Counted from the stretch's first letter, positions 25,268-35,971 are shown. The stretch is 64,000 nt of DNA from Pantoea agglomerans (GCF_020149765.1 NZ_CP083809.1:2108001-2172000), one strand, 5' to 3'. Notes: a model not told the origin generated them from the letters alone. Numbers and translations are program-made.

Positions 25268-26197
25268 ATGATGCGTTACGATCTGATTTCCGACCTGCAT
25301 GACTGCGCCAACAGCCTTGAACGGGCGCTGGCCGAGTTACGCGAAATGATTATGGCGCAGCCGCTGCTGATCGCGCGGGTGTTCTCACTGCCCCCGGTTG
25401 AAAAAGGCCATGAGCATGACGCGGTGACCGAAATTGCCGTCGAGCAGCACCTGGGCGAAGCGGCGCGCGAAATGGCGCTGGCGCACTTCTGCCGCCTCTT
25501 TATGCAGCACCAGTCAGAAAAGCTCAGCACCAAAGCGGCCGTTCGCCTGCCCGGTGCCCTCTGTATTGAGGCTGAGGGCGAACGCGAAACCGCCCTTATC
25601 GACCAGATCGCGCAAGTGAATCACTATAAAGCGCGACTGGAGCAGATTATTACCGTGGAGTCGGGGCTGCCGAGCGAGGCGCGCTTTGAGTTCGTTCACC
25701 AGCATCTGCGCGGCCTGATTACGCTGAACGCCTACCGCTCCATTACCCTGCTGCAGGCGCCAGACAGCCTGCGCTTCGGCTGGGCCAATAAGCACGTCAT
25801 CAAAAACGTGAAGCGCGAGGAGATTATCGCGCAGCTGGAGAAGAGCCTGAGCGCAAACCGCGCGCAGGCGCCCTGGACGCGCGAGCAGTGGGCAGAAAAA
25901 GTACAGGATGAGCTGGAGAGCGTGCGCGCCCTGCCCGCCACCGCCCGGCTGAAGATAAAGCGTCCGGTAAAGGTGCAGCCGATTGCGCGCGTCTGGCGCG
26001 CCGACGAGAAAAAGCAGACCCAGCTCGCCTGCCCGTCGCCGATTATTGTGCTGTGCCGCGACCGCACCCAGGTGCCGGTGCTGGGCGAACTGCTGAACTA
26101 CAACGCCGATAACGTGCAGCATCGCTACAAGCCGGCGGCGCAGCCGCTCAACCTGCTGATCCCGCGGCTGCACCTGTGGGTCGACTGCCCGATATAA
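25268..26197 (+). CDS. tus: DNA replication terminus site-binding protein Tus
   Basis: 309 residues, the normal size. Recognisable features are 'RFGWANKHVIKNVKREE' and 'ARLKIKRPVKVQPIARVWR', which map to the DNA-contacting interdomain strands of E. coli Tus, and the C-terminal 'RLHLWV'. Tus bound at Ter stops the DnaB helicase on one side. Start at 25268 or the next ATG at 25271. The two Ter-like sites directly upstream support the assignment and autorepression. Convergent with fumC, as in E. coli. Confidence 0.93.
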   Translation: MMRYDLISDLHDCANSLERALAELREMIMAQPLLIARVFSLPPVEKGHEHDAVTEIAVEQHLGEAAREMALAHFCRLFMQHQSEKLSTKAAVRLPGALCIEAEGERETALIDQIAQVNHYKARLEQIITVESGLPSEARFEFVHQHLRGLITLNAYRSITLLQAPDSLRFGWANKHVIKNVKREEIIAQLEKSLSANRAQAPWTREQWAEKVQDELESVRALPATARLKIKRPVKVQPIARVWRADEKKQTQLACPSPIIVLCRDRTQVPVLGELLNYNADNVQHRYKPAAQPLNLLIPRLHLWVDCPI

Positions 26198-26201
26198 CGC
26201 A

Positions 26202-26226
26202 AAAAGGCCAGCAGCGCTGGCCTTTT
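26202..26226. terminator. Bidirectional terminator between tus and fumC
   Basis: AAAAGGCCAGC-agc-GCTGGCCTTTT, symmetrical with A/T tracts on both sides. Confidence 0.85.
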
Positions 26227-26239
26227 ATAACGGCGGCGG

Positions 26240-27637
26240 TTACGACTTCATGCTGCCAACCATATCTTCCGGGCGCACCCAGGCGTCAAACTCCTCTTCG
26301 GTGAGATAGCCCAGCTTCAGTGCCGAGCCTTTCAGCGTCAGCCCCTCTTTATGCGCCTTCTTGGCGATTTCGGCCGCTTTGTCGTAGCCGATATGGGTAT
26401 TAAGCGCGGTCACCAGCATCAGCGACTCATTAAGCAGCTGCGAAATACGGTCGCGGTTCGGCTCGATGCCGACGGCGCAGTGATGGTTAAAGCTGTCGAT
26501 GCCGTCAGCCAGCAGGCGCACCGACTGCAGGAAGTTGTGGATCACCATCGGCCGGTAGACGTTCAGCTCGAAGTTGCCCGACGCGCCGCCGATATTGATC
26601 GCCACGTCATTGCCCATCACCTGACAGCAGAGCATGGTCATCGCTTCGCACTGGGTCGGGTTGACCTTGCCCGGCATAATAGAGCTGCCCGGCTCGTTTT
26701 CCGGGATAGAGAGTTCGCCGATGCCGCAGCGCGGGCCTGAGGCCAGCCAGCGCACGTCGTTGGCGATTTTCATCAGCGAGGCAGCCAGCCCTTTCAGCGC
26801 ACCGTGCGCATGCACCAGCGCATCGGTGGTCGCCAGCGCCTCAAATTTATTCGGCGCGGTAACGAACGGCTGTCCGGTCAGCTCGGCCAGCGCTTTCGCC
26901 ACGCGCTCCGCATATTCCGGATGGGTATTCAGCCCGGTGCCAACGGCGGTGCCGCCCAGCGCCAGTTCAGCGACGTGAGGAATACTCTGCTCGATATGGC
27001 GGAGATTATGCTCCAGCATCGCCACCCAGCCGGAGATCTCCTGGCCCAGGGTCAGCGGCGTCGCATCCTGCAGATGGGTACGGCCAATCTTGACGATATC
27101 TTTAAAGGCGCTGGACTTCTCGCTCAGCGTTTTTTTCAGCGTTTCAATCTGCGGGATCAGCTTTTCACGCAGCGCGATAACCGCCGCGACATGCATTGCG
27201 GTCGGGAACACATCGTTAGAGCTCTGGCTTTTATTGACGTCGTCGTTGGGATGCACCAGGCGCGACATGCCGCGTTCGCCGCCGAGGATCTCGCTGGCGC
27301 GGTTGGCCAGCACCTCGTTCATATTCATATTGGTCTGGGTGCCGGAGCCGGTTTGCCAGATCGCCAGCGGGAATTCGCCGCTGTGGCGATCGGCCAGCAC
27401 CTCGTCGGCAGCTTTGACAATCGCATCGGCACGTTCAGCAGGCAGCAGGCCGAGATCGCGGTTAACGGTCGCGGCGGCGCGCTTGGTCTGCGCCAGCGCA
27501 TAGACCAGCTCGGTGGGCATTTTTTCTGTCGAGATACGGAAGTGTTCCAGCGAGCGCTGCGTTTGCGCGCCCCATAACTTGTCTGCGGGTACATCAATGG
27601 GCCCCATTGAATCTTTTTCAATGCGCGTGGCTGCCAT
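26240..27637 (-). CDS. fumC: Class II fumarate hydratase FumC
   Basis: 465 residues from the ATG at 27637 (AAAGGAG before it). The superfamily signature [10 protein letters not shown] lies near residue 317, with '[18 protein letters not shown]' and '[16 protein letters not shown]' as further substrate-site segments. Converts fumarate to malate in the TCA cycle, oxygen-stable and iron-independent. No fumA copy is next to it, unlike E. coli. Confidence 0.95.
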   Translation of the reverse strand: MAATRIEKDSMGPIDVPADKLWGAQTQRSLEHFRISTEKMPTELVYALAQTKRAAATVNRDLGLLPAERADAIVKAADEVLADRHSGEFPLAIWQTGSGTQTNMNMNEVLANRASEILGGERGMSRLVHPNDDVNKSQSSNDVFPTAMHVAAVIALREKLIPQIETLKKTLSEKSSAFKDIVKIGRTHLQDATPLTLGQEISGWVAMLEHNLRHIEQSIPHVAELALGGTAVGTGLNTHPEYAERVAKALAELTGQPFVTAPNKFEALATTDALVHAHGALKGLAASLMKIANDVRWLASGPRCGIGELSIPENEPGSSIMPGKVNPTQCEAMTMLCCQVMGNDVAINIGGASGNFELNVYRPMVIHNFLQSVRLLADGIDSFNHHCAVGIEPNRDRISQLLNESLMLVTALNTHIGYDKAAEIAKKAHKEGLTLKGSALKLGYLTEEEFDAWVRPEDMVGSMKS

Positions 27638-27830
27638 GTCTACGTCTCCTTTAGCACAGGTTGTGGTGATTGGTCGCCCGACGCGGGAAGCACGCCGGAC
27701 GCGCAGAAATCTTACATACAAGAATTTAACATTATGCGAGCCATAAGCGCTGTTTGCACTTCATATGTATTATCCGCACCATTTTCTGCTTTAATAGGCG
27801 CAATAACTTCCCGTGATTAAAGGGTTAATC

Positions 27831-29006
27831 ATGCAAAAGATGGTCAATTCGCTGCAAAATTACGCGTGGGGCAGCAAAACCGCCTTAACGGATCTCTACG
27901 GCATCGCCAACCCTGCCGGCGCGCCGATGGCGGAGCTGTGGATGGGGGCGCATCCTAAAAGTCCTTCACAGGTTGAGGTAGGGGGCGAGCCCTGTTCCCT
28001 GCGCGAGGTCATCGCCGCCGCGCCCGAGGAGATGCTGGGCTATGCGGTGGCGAAACGCTTTGGCGAACTGCCCTTTCTGTTTAAGGTGCTGTGCGCCGAT
28101 CGCCCGCTGTCGATTCAGGTTCATCCCAGCAAAAGCGCGGCAGAAGAGGGTTTCGCGCGCGAGAATGCGGCGGGCATTCCGCTTAACGCGGCGGAGCGCA
28201 ACTATAAAGACGCCAACCACAAGCCGGAGCTGGTGTATGCGCTGACCCCTTTTCAGGCGATGAACGGCTTCCGCGAGCTGCCGGAGATCGCCTCGCTGCT
28301 GCAGCCGGTCGCTGGCGCGCATCCGCAGATCGCCCACTTTTTGCAGCATCCTGACAGCGAGAATCTGGCGACGCTGTTTACCACCATGCTGTCGCTGCAG
28401 GGAGACGCAAAGTCGCTGGCGCTCGGCGTGCTGAAAGCCGCGCTCAACGCGCGCGACGGCCAGCCGTGGCAGACCATTAAGGCGATTGCGGCGGACTATC
28501 CGGACGACAGCGGGCTCTTTTCGCCGCTGCTGCTGAACGTGATTACGCTGCAGCCGGGCGAAGCGATGTTCCTTTACGCCGAGACGCCGCACGCCTATCT
28601 CAACGGCGTGGCGCTGGAGGTGATGGCCAATTCCGACAACGTGCTGCGCGCCGGCCTGACGCCGAAATATATCGATATTCCCGAGCTGCTCGCCAATGTG
28701 AAGTTTGAGCCAAAGCCGGCGTCGCAGCTGCTTACCCAGCCGCAGCGCCAGCAGCGCGCGCTGAACTTCCCCATTCCGGTAGAGGATTTCGCGTTCGCTA
28801 TTCACGCGCTGGACGGCGAACCGCAGACGCTCACGCAGGAGAGCGCGGCGATCCTGTTCTGCATTGAAGGCGAAGCGACCCTGACGCTGGGCCAGCAGCA
28901 GCTGCATCTGCAGCCGGGAGAGTCCTGCTTTGTGCCCGCCAGCGACGGCGCGCTAAAAGCCACCGGCAGCGGCCGCCTGGCGCGCGTTTTTAACGCATTG
29001 CGCTGA
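27831..29006 (+). CDS. manA: Mannose-6-phosphate isomerase ManA
   Basis: 391 residues, type I phosphomannose isomerase. Zinc ligands lie in 'IQVHPSK' and in the signature Y-K-D-A-N-H-K-P-E-L; 'LRAGLTPKYIDIPELL' is also typical. Interconverts mannose-6-P and fructose-6-P, feeding glycolysis and GDP-mannose synthesis. The ATG at 27831 has AAAGGG upstream; a GTG at 27813 is less likely. Divergent from fumC. Confidence 0.95.
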   Translation: MQKMVNSLQNYAWGSKTALTDLYGIANPAGAPMAELWMGAHPKSPSQVEVGGEPCSLREVIAAAPEEMLGYAVAKRFGELPFLFKVLCADRPLSIQVHPSKSAAEEGFARENAAGIPLNAAERNYKDANHKPELVYALTPFQAMNGFRELPEIASLLQPVAGAHPQIAHFLQHPDSENLATLFTTMLSLQGDAKSLALGVLKAALNARDGQPWQTIKAIAADYPDDSGLFSPLLLNVITLQPGEAMFLYAETPHAYLNGVALEVMANSDNVLRAGLTPKYIDIPELLANVKFEPKPASQLLTQPQRQQRALNFPIPVEDFAFAIHALDGEPQTLTQESAAILFCIEGEATLTLGQQQLHLQPGESCFVPASDGALKATGSGRLARVFNALR

Positions 29007-29055
29007 TCTGGCTGACGGAACTGACCCTAACTGCTATTATTTCAATCTATTAGCG

Positions 29056-29077
29056 AAAAACGCCTGCGGGCGTTTTT
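29056..29077 (+). terminator. Terminator after manA
   Basis: AAAAACGCC-tgcg-GGCGTTTTT hairpin with T-run. Confidence 0.8.
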
Positions 29078-29131
29078 CTTCCCTCGTCGGACAGCGGCGT
29101 AAGCGGACACAAGGATAAGGACGACTCAGCA

Positions 29132-30634
29132 ATGAAAAAGACCAACGTTGCCGTAGGTGTGATTATCGCCCTGGGCGTAATCTGGACCGGCGCGGCATGG
29201 TTTACCGGTAAGCAGCTGGAAAGCCATATGGATGAGCTGGTGCAGAACGCCAATACCCAGCTTAACGCGTACGCGCCGGACAGCCGCCTGAAGCTCAGCT
29301 ATCAGAATTACCAGCGCGGCGTGTTCAGCAGTTCAGCGAAGCTGGTACTGCAGGCAAACTCGCAAACCGAAGATAACGCTTTCCTGAAGCCAGGGCAGAG
29401 CATCGTCTTTAACGAAACTATCGATCACGGTCCCTTCCCGTTCGCCCAGCTGCGCCGCTTTACGCTGATCCCGAGCATGGCGTCGGTACACACCGAGCTG
29501 GAAAATACCGAGGCGCTGAAAAATCTGTTCGCCCTGACCGACAATAAGTCGCCGATAAATGCGGACACCCGCGTCGGCTACAGCGGCGCGACCGATACCG
29601 CCCTGCACTTTTTGCCGGTTAATTACCAGAATGCGCAGACCGGCCAGCGCGTGGCGACCAACGGCGGCACGCTGAACGTCAGCGCGGACAGCAAAGGCGA
29701 TAAAGTGTCGATGGATAGCGATATCGACAGCATCGCCATCACCAGCAAAAACGAGCTGGGCATGCCGGTGCTGTTTACCGCCAACGGCGTGAAGCTCAGC
29801 GGTAATACGCATCTGACGCCGGAAGGGGTGCGCATCGGCGATCAAAAAGTGGCGCTGGAGAAATTTAACGCCAGCGTTAACGGCAAAGATGCCCTGACGC
29901 TGCAAAAGCTCAACGGCACCTCATCGTTTGACAACAAAGCGGGCAAAATCAGCGGCGATATCGACTATCGCGTCGATAACGTCCACCTGCAGAACAACGA
30001 TTTCGGCGAAGCGAAGCTCAGCATGAAGCTGGCGCAGTTTGACGCCCAGGCGGTGAAAACGTTCTCCGACAACTACCAGGCGCAGATGCAGGATCTGCTG
30101 AATCAGCCGGGCCTCGCCAGCGATCCGATTCGCTATCAGGCGGGCGTAAACACCATTCTGATGAACAATCTGCCGACGCTGCTGAAAGGCGCGCCGATGG
30201 TAAGCATTGCGCCGCTGAGCTGGAAAAACAGCAAAGGCGAAAGCACCTTTAACCTCACCGCCAACTTCAACGATCCCGCCACCGTGACCGGCGAGCCGCA
30301 AAACCTGGCTGGCATAGTGGACCGCGTGCTGAAGAGCTTATCGGCCAAACTGGTGATCAATATGCCGATGGCGACCGAAGTGATGCGCAACGTTGGCCTG
30401 GCTGAAGGCTACACCGGCGACGACGCGCAGAAGCTGGCGGATCAGCAGGTGAAAGGCCTGGCGGCGATGGGCCAGATGTTCCGTCTCACCCAGCAGCAGG
30501 ACAACAATATCGTTACCAGCCTGCAGTACAGCGCCGGCGGCCAGGTGAACATGAACGGCAACACCATGACGCTGGAGCAGTTTATGTCGCGCTATATGCT
30601 CGGCCTGCCCACCAGCGAAGGTATGCCGCAGTAA
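29132..30634 (+). CDS. ydgA: YdgA family protein (DUF945)
   Basis: 500 residues. One N-terminal membrane helix or uncleaved signal (about 5-25) followed by a long beta-rich periplasmic domain with repeated 'KLS/KLV' strands, typical of DUF945. Sits after manA as in E. coli (manA-ydgA order). Function poorly known; E. coli YdgA is an inner-membrane-anchored protein. Confidence 0.87.
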   Translation: MKKTNVAVGVIIALGVIWTGAAWFTGKQLESHMDELVQNANTQLNAYAPDSRLKLSYQNYQRGVFSSSAKLVLQANSQTEDNAFLKPGQSIVFNETIDHGPFPFAQLRRFTLIPSMASVHTELENTEALKNLFALTDNKSPINADTRVGYSGATDTALHFLPVNYQNAQTGQRVATNGGTLNVSADSKGDKVSMDSDIDSIAITSKNELGMPVLFTANGVKLSGNTHLTPEGVRIGDQKVALEKFNASVNGKDALTLQKLNGTSSFDNKAGKISGDIDYRVDNVHLQNNDFGEAKLSMKLAQFDAQAVKTFSDNYQAQMQDLLNQPGLASDPIRYQAGVNTILMNNLPTLLKGAPMVSIAPLSWKNSKGESTFNLTANFNDPATVTGEPQNLAGIVDRVLKSLSAKLVINMPMATEVMRNVGLAEGYTGDDAQKLADQQVKGLAAMGQMFRLTQQQDNNIVTSLQYSAGGQVNMNGNTMTLEQFMSRYMLGLPTSEGMPQ

Positions 30635-30653
30635 GCCTGCGCGAAACGAGAAC

Positions 30654-30679
30654 AAAAGCGACCTGCGGGTCGCTTTTTT
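30654..30679. terminator. Bidirectional terminator between ydgA and malI
   Basis: AAAAGCGACC-tgcg-GGTCGCTTTTTT. Confidence 0.85.
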
Positions 30680-31709
30680 ATTTCCTGTCGCCGTCGATAA
30701 GGCTCGGCGTCAAAATCATATGCTGGCTGGCGGTCTCTGGCGCGCTGAGCCGCAGCAGAATGCGCGCCGCCGCGGCGCGGCCCATCTCGCGCGCCGGGCT
30801 GCAGACAAAGGTAAGCGGCGGATCGCTCAGGTTCGCCTGCGGCTCGTCGCTAAAGCCCACCAGCGCTATCTGCTGCGCGTAGTAGCTGTCAACCGCGCCC
30901 TGGCCCAGGGTGCGCCCGCTGCGCAGCAGCGCGAAGTAGCTGCCCAGCGCGGTGGCGGCGTTGGCGGCGATAATGGCCGTCAGGCGCGGATGGCGCTGCA
31001 GCAGCTGCGCGGTGGCGTCGGCTGCCGCCTTCTGATTCTCTTCGCATTCAATAATCCACTCCGGCTTAAAGGGTAAGCCGTACTGCAGCAGGGTGGCGCA
31101 GTAGCCGCCGATACGCTCGGCGCGCGTCAGCGAGGCACCGCTGCCGCCCAGCCAGGCAATGTGCTGATGCCCCTGGCGGATCAAATACTCCGTTGCCATG
31201 CGCGCGCCCAGCGCGTTGTCTGGCCGCAGGCTGTCACTCCCCTCCAGATAGCTGGCGCGTGAGGCGCAGATCAACGGCAGGCCGAGCTCGGCGGCGCGCG
31301 CCGCCAGCGCTGCGCCGTTGCCCGCATCGCCGCCCAGCACCACGCCGTCGACGCCCTGCGCCACCAGCGACTCGAAACAGCGCGTCAGATGCTGCCCCTG
31401 CGCGCCGCTCTGGGTCAGCACCAGCATCTTATCCTGCGCCTCCAGCGCCTCGCTAAGCCCGGCGGTCATTTCAGCATAAAAGCGCTGACTCAGATCCCTG
31501 ACGATCAATCCGATCACCCCACTGGTGCCGCCGCGCAGCGCGGCCGCCGTTCGGTTACGCACATAGCCGGACTGTTCGATCGCCTCGTTAACCCGCGCCA
31601 CCGTGGCGGGCGAGATGCGGCCTTTGCCGGAGAGCACCAGCGAAACGGTGGTAACAGAGACGCCAGCCGCCTCGGCGACGTCGTTAATGGTAATTTTTTG
31701 CTGCGTCAT
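30678..31709 (-). CDS. malI: LacI-family repressor MalI
   Basis: 343 residues from the ATG at 31709. HTH 'TINDVAEAAGVSVTTVSLVL' (locator) and hinge 'SGYVRNRTAAALRGG', followed by the periplasmic-binding-protein-like effector domain with 'GLIVRDLSQRFYAEM'. Represses the divergent malXY operon. Two palindromes with the MalI-type core AAAACGTT lie in the 180-bp gap. The inducer of MalI is not firmly known. Confidence 0.92.
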   Translation of the reverse strand: MTQQKITINDVAEAAGVSVTTVSLVLSGKGRISPATVARVNEAIEQSGYVRNRTAAALRGGTSGVIGLIVRDLSQRFYAEMTAGLSEALEAQDKMLVLTQSGAQGQHLTRCFESLVAQGVDGVVLGGDAGNGAALAARAAELGLPLICASRASYLEGSDSLRPDNALGARMATEYLIRQGHQHIAWLGGSGASLTRAERIGGYCATLLQYGLPFKPEWIIECEENQKAAADATAQLLQRHPRLTAIIAANAATALGSYFALLRSGRTLGQGAVDSYYAQQIALVGFSDEPQANLSDPPLTFVCSPAREMGRAAAARILLRLSAPETASQHMILTPSLIDGDRK

Positions 31710-31750
31710 AGTGCGCGCCTGGGGAGAGCTATTACGTGGCTCCATCATAT

Positions 31751-31768
31751 AGGTAAAACGTTAAACCT
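31751..31768. promoter_or_regulatory. Candidate MalI operator next to malI
   Basis: AGGTAAAACGTTAAACCT, an imperfect palindrome centred on AACGTT, 42 bp upstream of malI; similar to the known MalI site GATAAAACGTTTTATC. Confidence 0.6.
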
Positions 31769-31829
31769 GCCGAAAAAACTTAACCTCCCGGCGCTCACCT
31801 GGATTGTGACAGGCCGCTCAAAACGTAGT

Positions 31830-31845
31830 GGTAAAACGTTTTATC
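31830..31845. promoter_or_regulatory. Candidate MalI operator next to malX
   Basis: GGTAAAACGTTTTATC differs by one base from the E. coli MalI operator GATAAAACGTTTTATC; 46 bp before malX. Confidence 0.75.
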
Positions 31846-31890
31846 CTGAATTTCACCTAACCGCTGCCCGCTTTCTTTTCAGGAGAAAAT

Positions 31891-33474
31891 ATGTCCGCTT
31901 CACTTCCGCGTCTGACGCTCTGGGAGTTTTTTCAGAGCCTCGGCAAGACCTTTATGCTGCCCGTCGCCCTGCTTTCCTTTTGCGGCATTATGCTCGGCAT
32001 CGGCAGTTCGCTCAGCAGCCGCGACGTGCTGACGCTGATCCCGCTGCTGGACCAGCCGCTGCTGCAGCATCTGTTTGTCTGGATGGCGACTACCGGCGCC
32101 TTCGCCTTTCGCTTTCTGCCGGTAATGTTCGCCATCGCCATACCGCTCGGCATGGCGCGCGAAAATAAAGGGGTCGCGGCCTTCGCCGGTTTTGTCGGCT
32201 ACACGGTAATGAATCTCAGCACCAACTTCTGGCTCACCGTTAAAGGCATCTTGCCCAGCGGCGACGCGGCGCTGCTGAAGGCGAACAACGTGCAGTCGGT
32301 GCTGGGCATCCAGGCGATCGACACCGGCATCCTCGGCGCAGTAATCACGGGTGTGGTGGTGTTCTGGCTGCATGAGCGCTTCCACACTATCCGGCTGCCG
32401 GACGCGCTCGCCTTTTTCGGCGGCACGCGCTTTGTTCCCATTATCACCCTGCTGGTCACCGGCCTGCTCGGCCTGGTAGTGCCGCTGATATGGCCATTTT
32501 TCGCGCGCGGCATCGCGGCCCTTGGCTGGATGATTAACGGCGCGGGCGACCTTGGCCCGATGCTGTTCGGCACCGGCGAACGCCTGCTGCTGCCGTTTGG
32601 TTTGCAGCATATTCTGGTGGCGATTATTCGCTTTACCGACGCGGGCGGCACCCTGGAGGTGTGCGGCAAAAGCGTCAGCGGCGCGCTGACCATTTTCCAG
32701 GCGCAGCTTGCCTGCCCGGAAGTGAAAGGCTTCTCGGAAAGCGCCACCCGTTTTCTCTCGCAGGGCAAAATGCCCGCCTTCCTCGGCGGCCTGCCCGGCG
32801 CGGCGCTCGCCATCTACCACTGCGCGCGGCCGGAGAATCGCCACAAAATCAAGGGGCTGCTGATTTCCGGGGTGGTGGCCTGTGTGGTTGGCGGCACCAC
32901 CGAGCCGATCGAGTTTCTGTTTCTGTTTGTCGCGCCGGCGCTCTATCTGCTGCACGCGCTGCTCACCGGGCTGGGCTTCACGCTGATGGCGGTGCTGGGG
33001 GTGACCATCGGCAATACCGACGGCAACATTATCGACTTTGTGGTATTTGGCATCCTGCACGGGCTCGCCACCAAATGGTACTGGGTGCCGGTCGCCGCCG
33101 CGCTGTGGTTTACGGGCTACTATGCGCTGTTCCGCTTTGCCATCACCCGCTTTAATATCGCTACGCCCGGGCGTGAAAAAGAGAGCGGCGTCGAGCAGCA
33201 GGTCAGCCGCGCCGGGGCAGGCAAGTCGGGCTATAACGCGCCCGCTATCCTCGACGCGCTGGGCGGCGTAGAGAATATTACCTCGCTGGATAACTGTCTG
33301 ACCCGCCTGCGCCTGCGTATCGTCGATATGAGCAAAGTAAGCAACGCCGCGCTGAAGGCCAACGGCGCCATCGGCGTGGTGCATCTCAGCCCGGTCACGC
33401 TGCAGGTGGTGATTGGGCCGCAGGTGCAGTCGGTTAAGGAAGAGCTGGCGTCGCTGATGAATGTGACGGTGTAA
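31891..33474 (+). CDS. malX: PTS glucose/maltose-type EIICB component MalX
   Basis: 527 residues. N-terminal EIIC (about 1-420) with ten or so membrane helices and 'GGTTEPIEFLFLFVAP'; C-terminal EIIB with the phosphorylation site Cys469 in L-D-N-C-L-T-R-L-R-L. In E. coli MalX can carry glucose and maltose by facilitated diffusion or phosphotransfer, though its natural sugar is unknown. Five bases before malY; repressed by MalI. Confidence 0.92.
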   Translation: MSASLPRLTLWEFFQSLGKTFMLPVALLSFCGIMLGIGSSLSSRDVLTLIPLLDQPLLQHLFVWMATTGAFAFRFLPVMFAIAIPLGMARENKGVAAFAGFVGYTVMNLSTNFWLTVKGILPSGDAALLKANNVQSVLGIQAIDTGILGAVITGVVVFWLHERFHTIRLPDALAFFGGTRFVPIITLLVTGLLGLVVPLIWPFFARGIAALGWMINGAGDLGPMLFGTGERLLLPFGLQHILVAIIRFTDAGGTLEVCGKSVSGALTIFQAQLACPEVKGFSESATRFLSQGKMPAFLGGLPGAALAIYHCARPENRHKIKGLLISGVVACVVGGTTEPIEFLFLFVAPALYLLHALLTGLGFTLMAVLGVTIGNTDGNIIDFVVFGILHGLATKWYWVPVAAALWFTGYYALFRFAITRFNIATPGREKESGVEQQVSRAGAGKSGYNAPAILDALGGVENITSLDNCLTRLRLRIVDMSKVSNAALKANGAIGVVHLSPVTLQVVIGPQVQSVKEELASLMNVTV

Positions 33475-33479
33475 CGAAT

Positions 33480-34664
33480 ATGAGCGATCATTTTAACTTT
33501 AACCAGCCCATCGACCGACGCGGCAGCTACTGCACCCAGTGGGATTTTGTCGCCGACCGCTTCGGCGTGCCGGATCTGCTGCCCTTCACGATTTCCGATA
33601 TGGATTTCGCCGTCGCGCCCGCTATCCGCGCGGCGCTGCAGCAGCGGCTCGACCACGGTGTGTTCGGCTACAGCCGCTGGCAGCATAACGACTTTCTCTC
33701 GGCGGTCTGCAACTGGATGCAGAGGCGATTTAACGCCACGCTGGATGCGCGCGCGCTGGTTTACGCGCCTTCGGTGATCTATATGGTGGCGCAGATGGTG
33801 CGGCTCTGGAGCGATCCGGGCGACGAAGTGCTGATCCATACGCCCGCCTATGACGCCTTTTATGCCTTGTTGACTGCCAGTCAACGGCGTGTCCTGACGC
33901 AGCCGCTGCAGCGCGACGGCCACGGCTGGCGCTGTGATATGCAGGCGCTGGCGCAGCAGCTGGCGCACCCCGGCTGCAAAGTGATGCTGCTCTGCAGCCC
34001 GCACAATCCCACCGGCAAGGTCTGGACGCGCGAGGAGCTGATGCAGATGGCGGCGCTCTGCGCGCGCTATCAGGTGCGCGTTATCAGCGATGAGATCCAT
34101 ATGGATATGGTTATGCCGGATGTTGTGCATTTGCCCTGGAGCGAGGTGGCGCGCAGCGACTGGGCGCTGTTCACCTCGGCATCAAAGAGCTTTAACGTGC
34201 CGGCGTTAACCGGCGCATGGGGGATTATTCCCGATGCCGGGGATCGCCAGGCGTTTTTGCGGCAGATAAAGGCGGCGGACGGCCTCTCTTCCCCTGCGGT
34301 TCTCGCCGTCGCGGCGCATATCGCCGCCTATCGCCACGGCGCGCCCTGGCTCGACGCGCTGCGCCGCTATTTGCAGGCGAATATGCAGTGGATAGCGGAG
34401 CGTCTTAACGGCGCCTTCCCGCAGCTGAGCTGGCAGCCGCCGCAGGCGACCTACCTGGCGTGGATCGATCTCAACCCGCTCGGCGTCGACGAGGCGGCGC
34501 TGCAGCAACAGCTTATCCATCAGCAGAAAGTGGCGATGATGCCCGGCTCCACCTACGGCGAAGCGGGCCGTGGCTATTTGCGCCTTAACGCCGGCTGTCC
34601 GCGCAGCAAGCTGGAGGAAGGCGTCAGCCGCCTGATCGCGGCGCTGCACGCGCTCGGCGTCTGA
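33480..34664 (+). CDS. malY: PLP-dependent cystathionine beta-lyase / MalT modulator MalY
   Basis: 394 residues, PatB/MalY aminotransferase fold type I. PLP lysine K236 in T-S-A-S-K-S-F-N; 'SPHNPTGKVW' and 'ISDEIHMD' hold the Asn and Asp cofactor contacts. E. coli MalY cleaves cystathionine and also binds and inhibits the activator MalT. Co-transcribed with malX. Confidence 0.93.
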   Translation: MSDHFNFNQPIDRRGSYCTQWDFVADRFGVPDLLPFTISDMDFAVAPAIRAALQQRLDHGVFGYSRWQHNDFLSAVCNWMQRRFNATLDARALVYAPSVIYMVAQMVRLWSDPGDEVLIHTPAYDAFYALLTASQRRVLTQPLQRDGHGWRCDMQALAQQLAHPGCKVMLLCSPHNPTGKVWTREELMQMAALCARYQVRVISDEIHMDMVMPDVVHLPWSEVARSDWALFTSASKSFNVPALTGAWGIIPDAGDRQAFLRQIKAADGLSSPAVLAVAAHIAAYRHGAPWLDALRRYLQANMQWIAERLNGAFPQLSWQPPQATYLAWIDLNPLGVDEAALQQQLIHQQKVAMMPGSTYGEAGRGYLRLNAGCPRSKLEEGVSRLIAALHALGV

Positions 34665-34797
34665 CATCGGGCGGTGAATCGCCGCCCTTTCGCTTACTAT
34701 CCCAGCAGTTGCGGCGTGGGTTGCGCAAAGGACTCGCTATGTTGCGCAAGATGTTTCTATAATGGTCTGCACTTTTATTCCTGTCAGAGAGTGCAGC

Positions 34798-35796
34798 ATG
34801 TTCGATTCCAGCCTTCCCGTTACCGATATCCATCGCCATCTTGACGGCAACATCCGCGCGCAAACCATTCTGGATTTAGGCCGCCAGTTTAACCTTGCCC
34901 TGCCCGCCACCACCCTGGAAGCGCTGCGTCCCCACGTTCAGGTCGTGGAGAACCAGCCCGATCTGGTGAGCTTCCTGAATAAGCTCGACTGGGGCGTCAA
35001 AGTGCTGGGCGATCTCGACGCCTGCCGCCGCATTGCGCTGGAGAACGTTGAAGATGCGGCGCGCGCCGGCATTCACTACGCCGAACTGCGCTTTTCGCCG
35101 GGCTATATGGCGATGAACCATAACCTGCCGGTGGCGGGCGTGGTGGAAGCGGTTATCGACGGGATTAAGGCGGGCTGCCAGAAATATAACGTCGACGTGC
35201 GCCTGATCGGCATTATGAGCCGCACCTTCGGCGACGAAGCCTGCCTGCGCGAGCTGGAAGGCTTGCTGGCGCACCGCGATCACATCACCGCTGTCGATCT
35301 GGCGGGCGACGAGCTGGGCTTTCCCGGCAGCGAGTTTCTGAGCCACTTTACCCGGGCGCGCGACGCCGGCTTCCGCGTGACGGTGCATGCGGGCGAAGCG
35401 GCCGGCCCGGAGAGCATCTGGCAGGCGATCCGCGAGCTGGGCGCCGAGCGCATCGGCCACGGCGTGAAAGCGATTGAAGATCGCGCGCTAATGGACTTTC
35501 TCGCCGAGCACCGCATCGGCATCGAGTCCTGCCTGACCTCCAATATCCAGACCAGCACCGTCTCCTCGCTGGCGCACCACCCGCTGAAGCAGTTTCTGGA
35601 GCACGGCATCCTGGCGACGCTAAACACCGACGATCCGGCGGTTCAGGGTATTGAGCTGGCGCACGAGTATCAGCACGCCGCGCCCGCTGCCGGGCTGAGC
35701 GCCGCGCAGATCCGCCAGGCGCAGGAGAATGGCCTGACCATCGCCTTCCTGAGCGACGCCGAGAAAACCGCTATCCGCAATAAAGTGCAGGCGTAA
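34798..35796 (+). CDS. add: Adenosine deaminase
   Basis: 332 residues from the ATG at 34798 (AGAGAGTG upstream). Zinc site 'DIHRHLDG', '[11 protein letters not shown]' with catalytic Glu, 'RIGHG', 'SCLTSNIQT' and 'NTDDPAV' are all present. Deaminates adenosine and deoxyadenosine to inosine in purine salvage. Follows malXY as in E. coli. Confidence 0.96.
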   Translation: MFDSSLPVTDIHRHLDGNIRAQTILDLGRQFNLALPATTLEALRPHVQVVENQPDLVSFLNKLDWGVKVLGDLDACRRIALENVEDAARAGIHYAELRFSPGYMAMNHNLPVAGVVEAVIDGIKAGCQKYNVDVRLIGIMSRTFGDEACLRELEGLLAHRDHITAVDLAGDELGFPGSEFLSHFTRARDAGFRVTVHAGEAAGPESIWQAIRELGAERIGHGVKAIEDRALMDFLAEHRIGIESCLTSNIQTSTVSSLAHHPLKQFLEHGILATLNTDDPAVQGIELAHEYQHAAPAAGLSAAQIRQAQENGLTIAFLSDAEKTAIRNKVQA

Positions 35797-35821
35797 AAAA
35801 GGCCGCGGATGCGGCCTTTGT
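35797..35821 (+). terminator. Terminator after add
   Basis: AAAGGCCGC-ggat-GCGGCCTTT immediately after the add stop. Confidence 0.8.
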
Positions 35822-35971
35822 GAGTAAGTAATGTGCTGACAAGGCACCTCATCTCTGAGGTGCCCCGTCGCCGGGCCAGCGCTTTACTCTTTGGCCAGGT
35901 TATCCGCGTTTTACGTTTCCAGCGGGCTGAGATCGGGCAACGGCGTGAACAGCGCCGTTAACCTTTGCCGG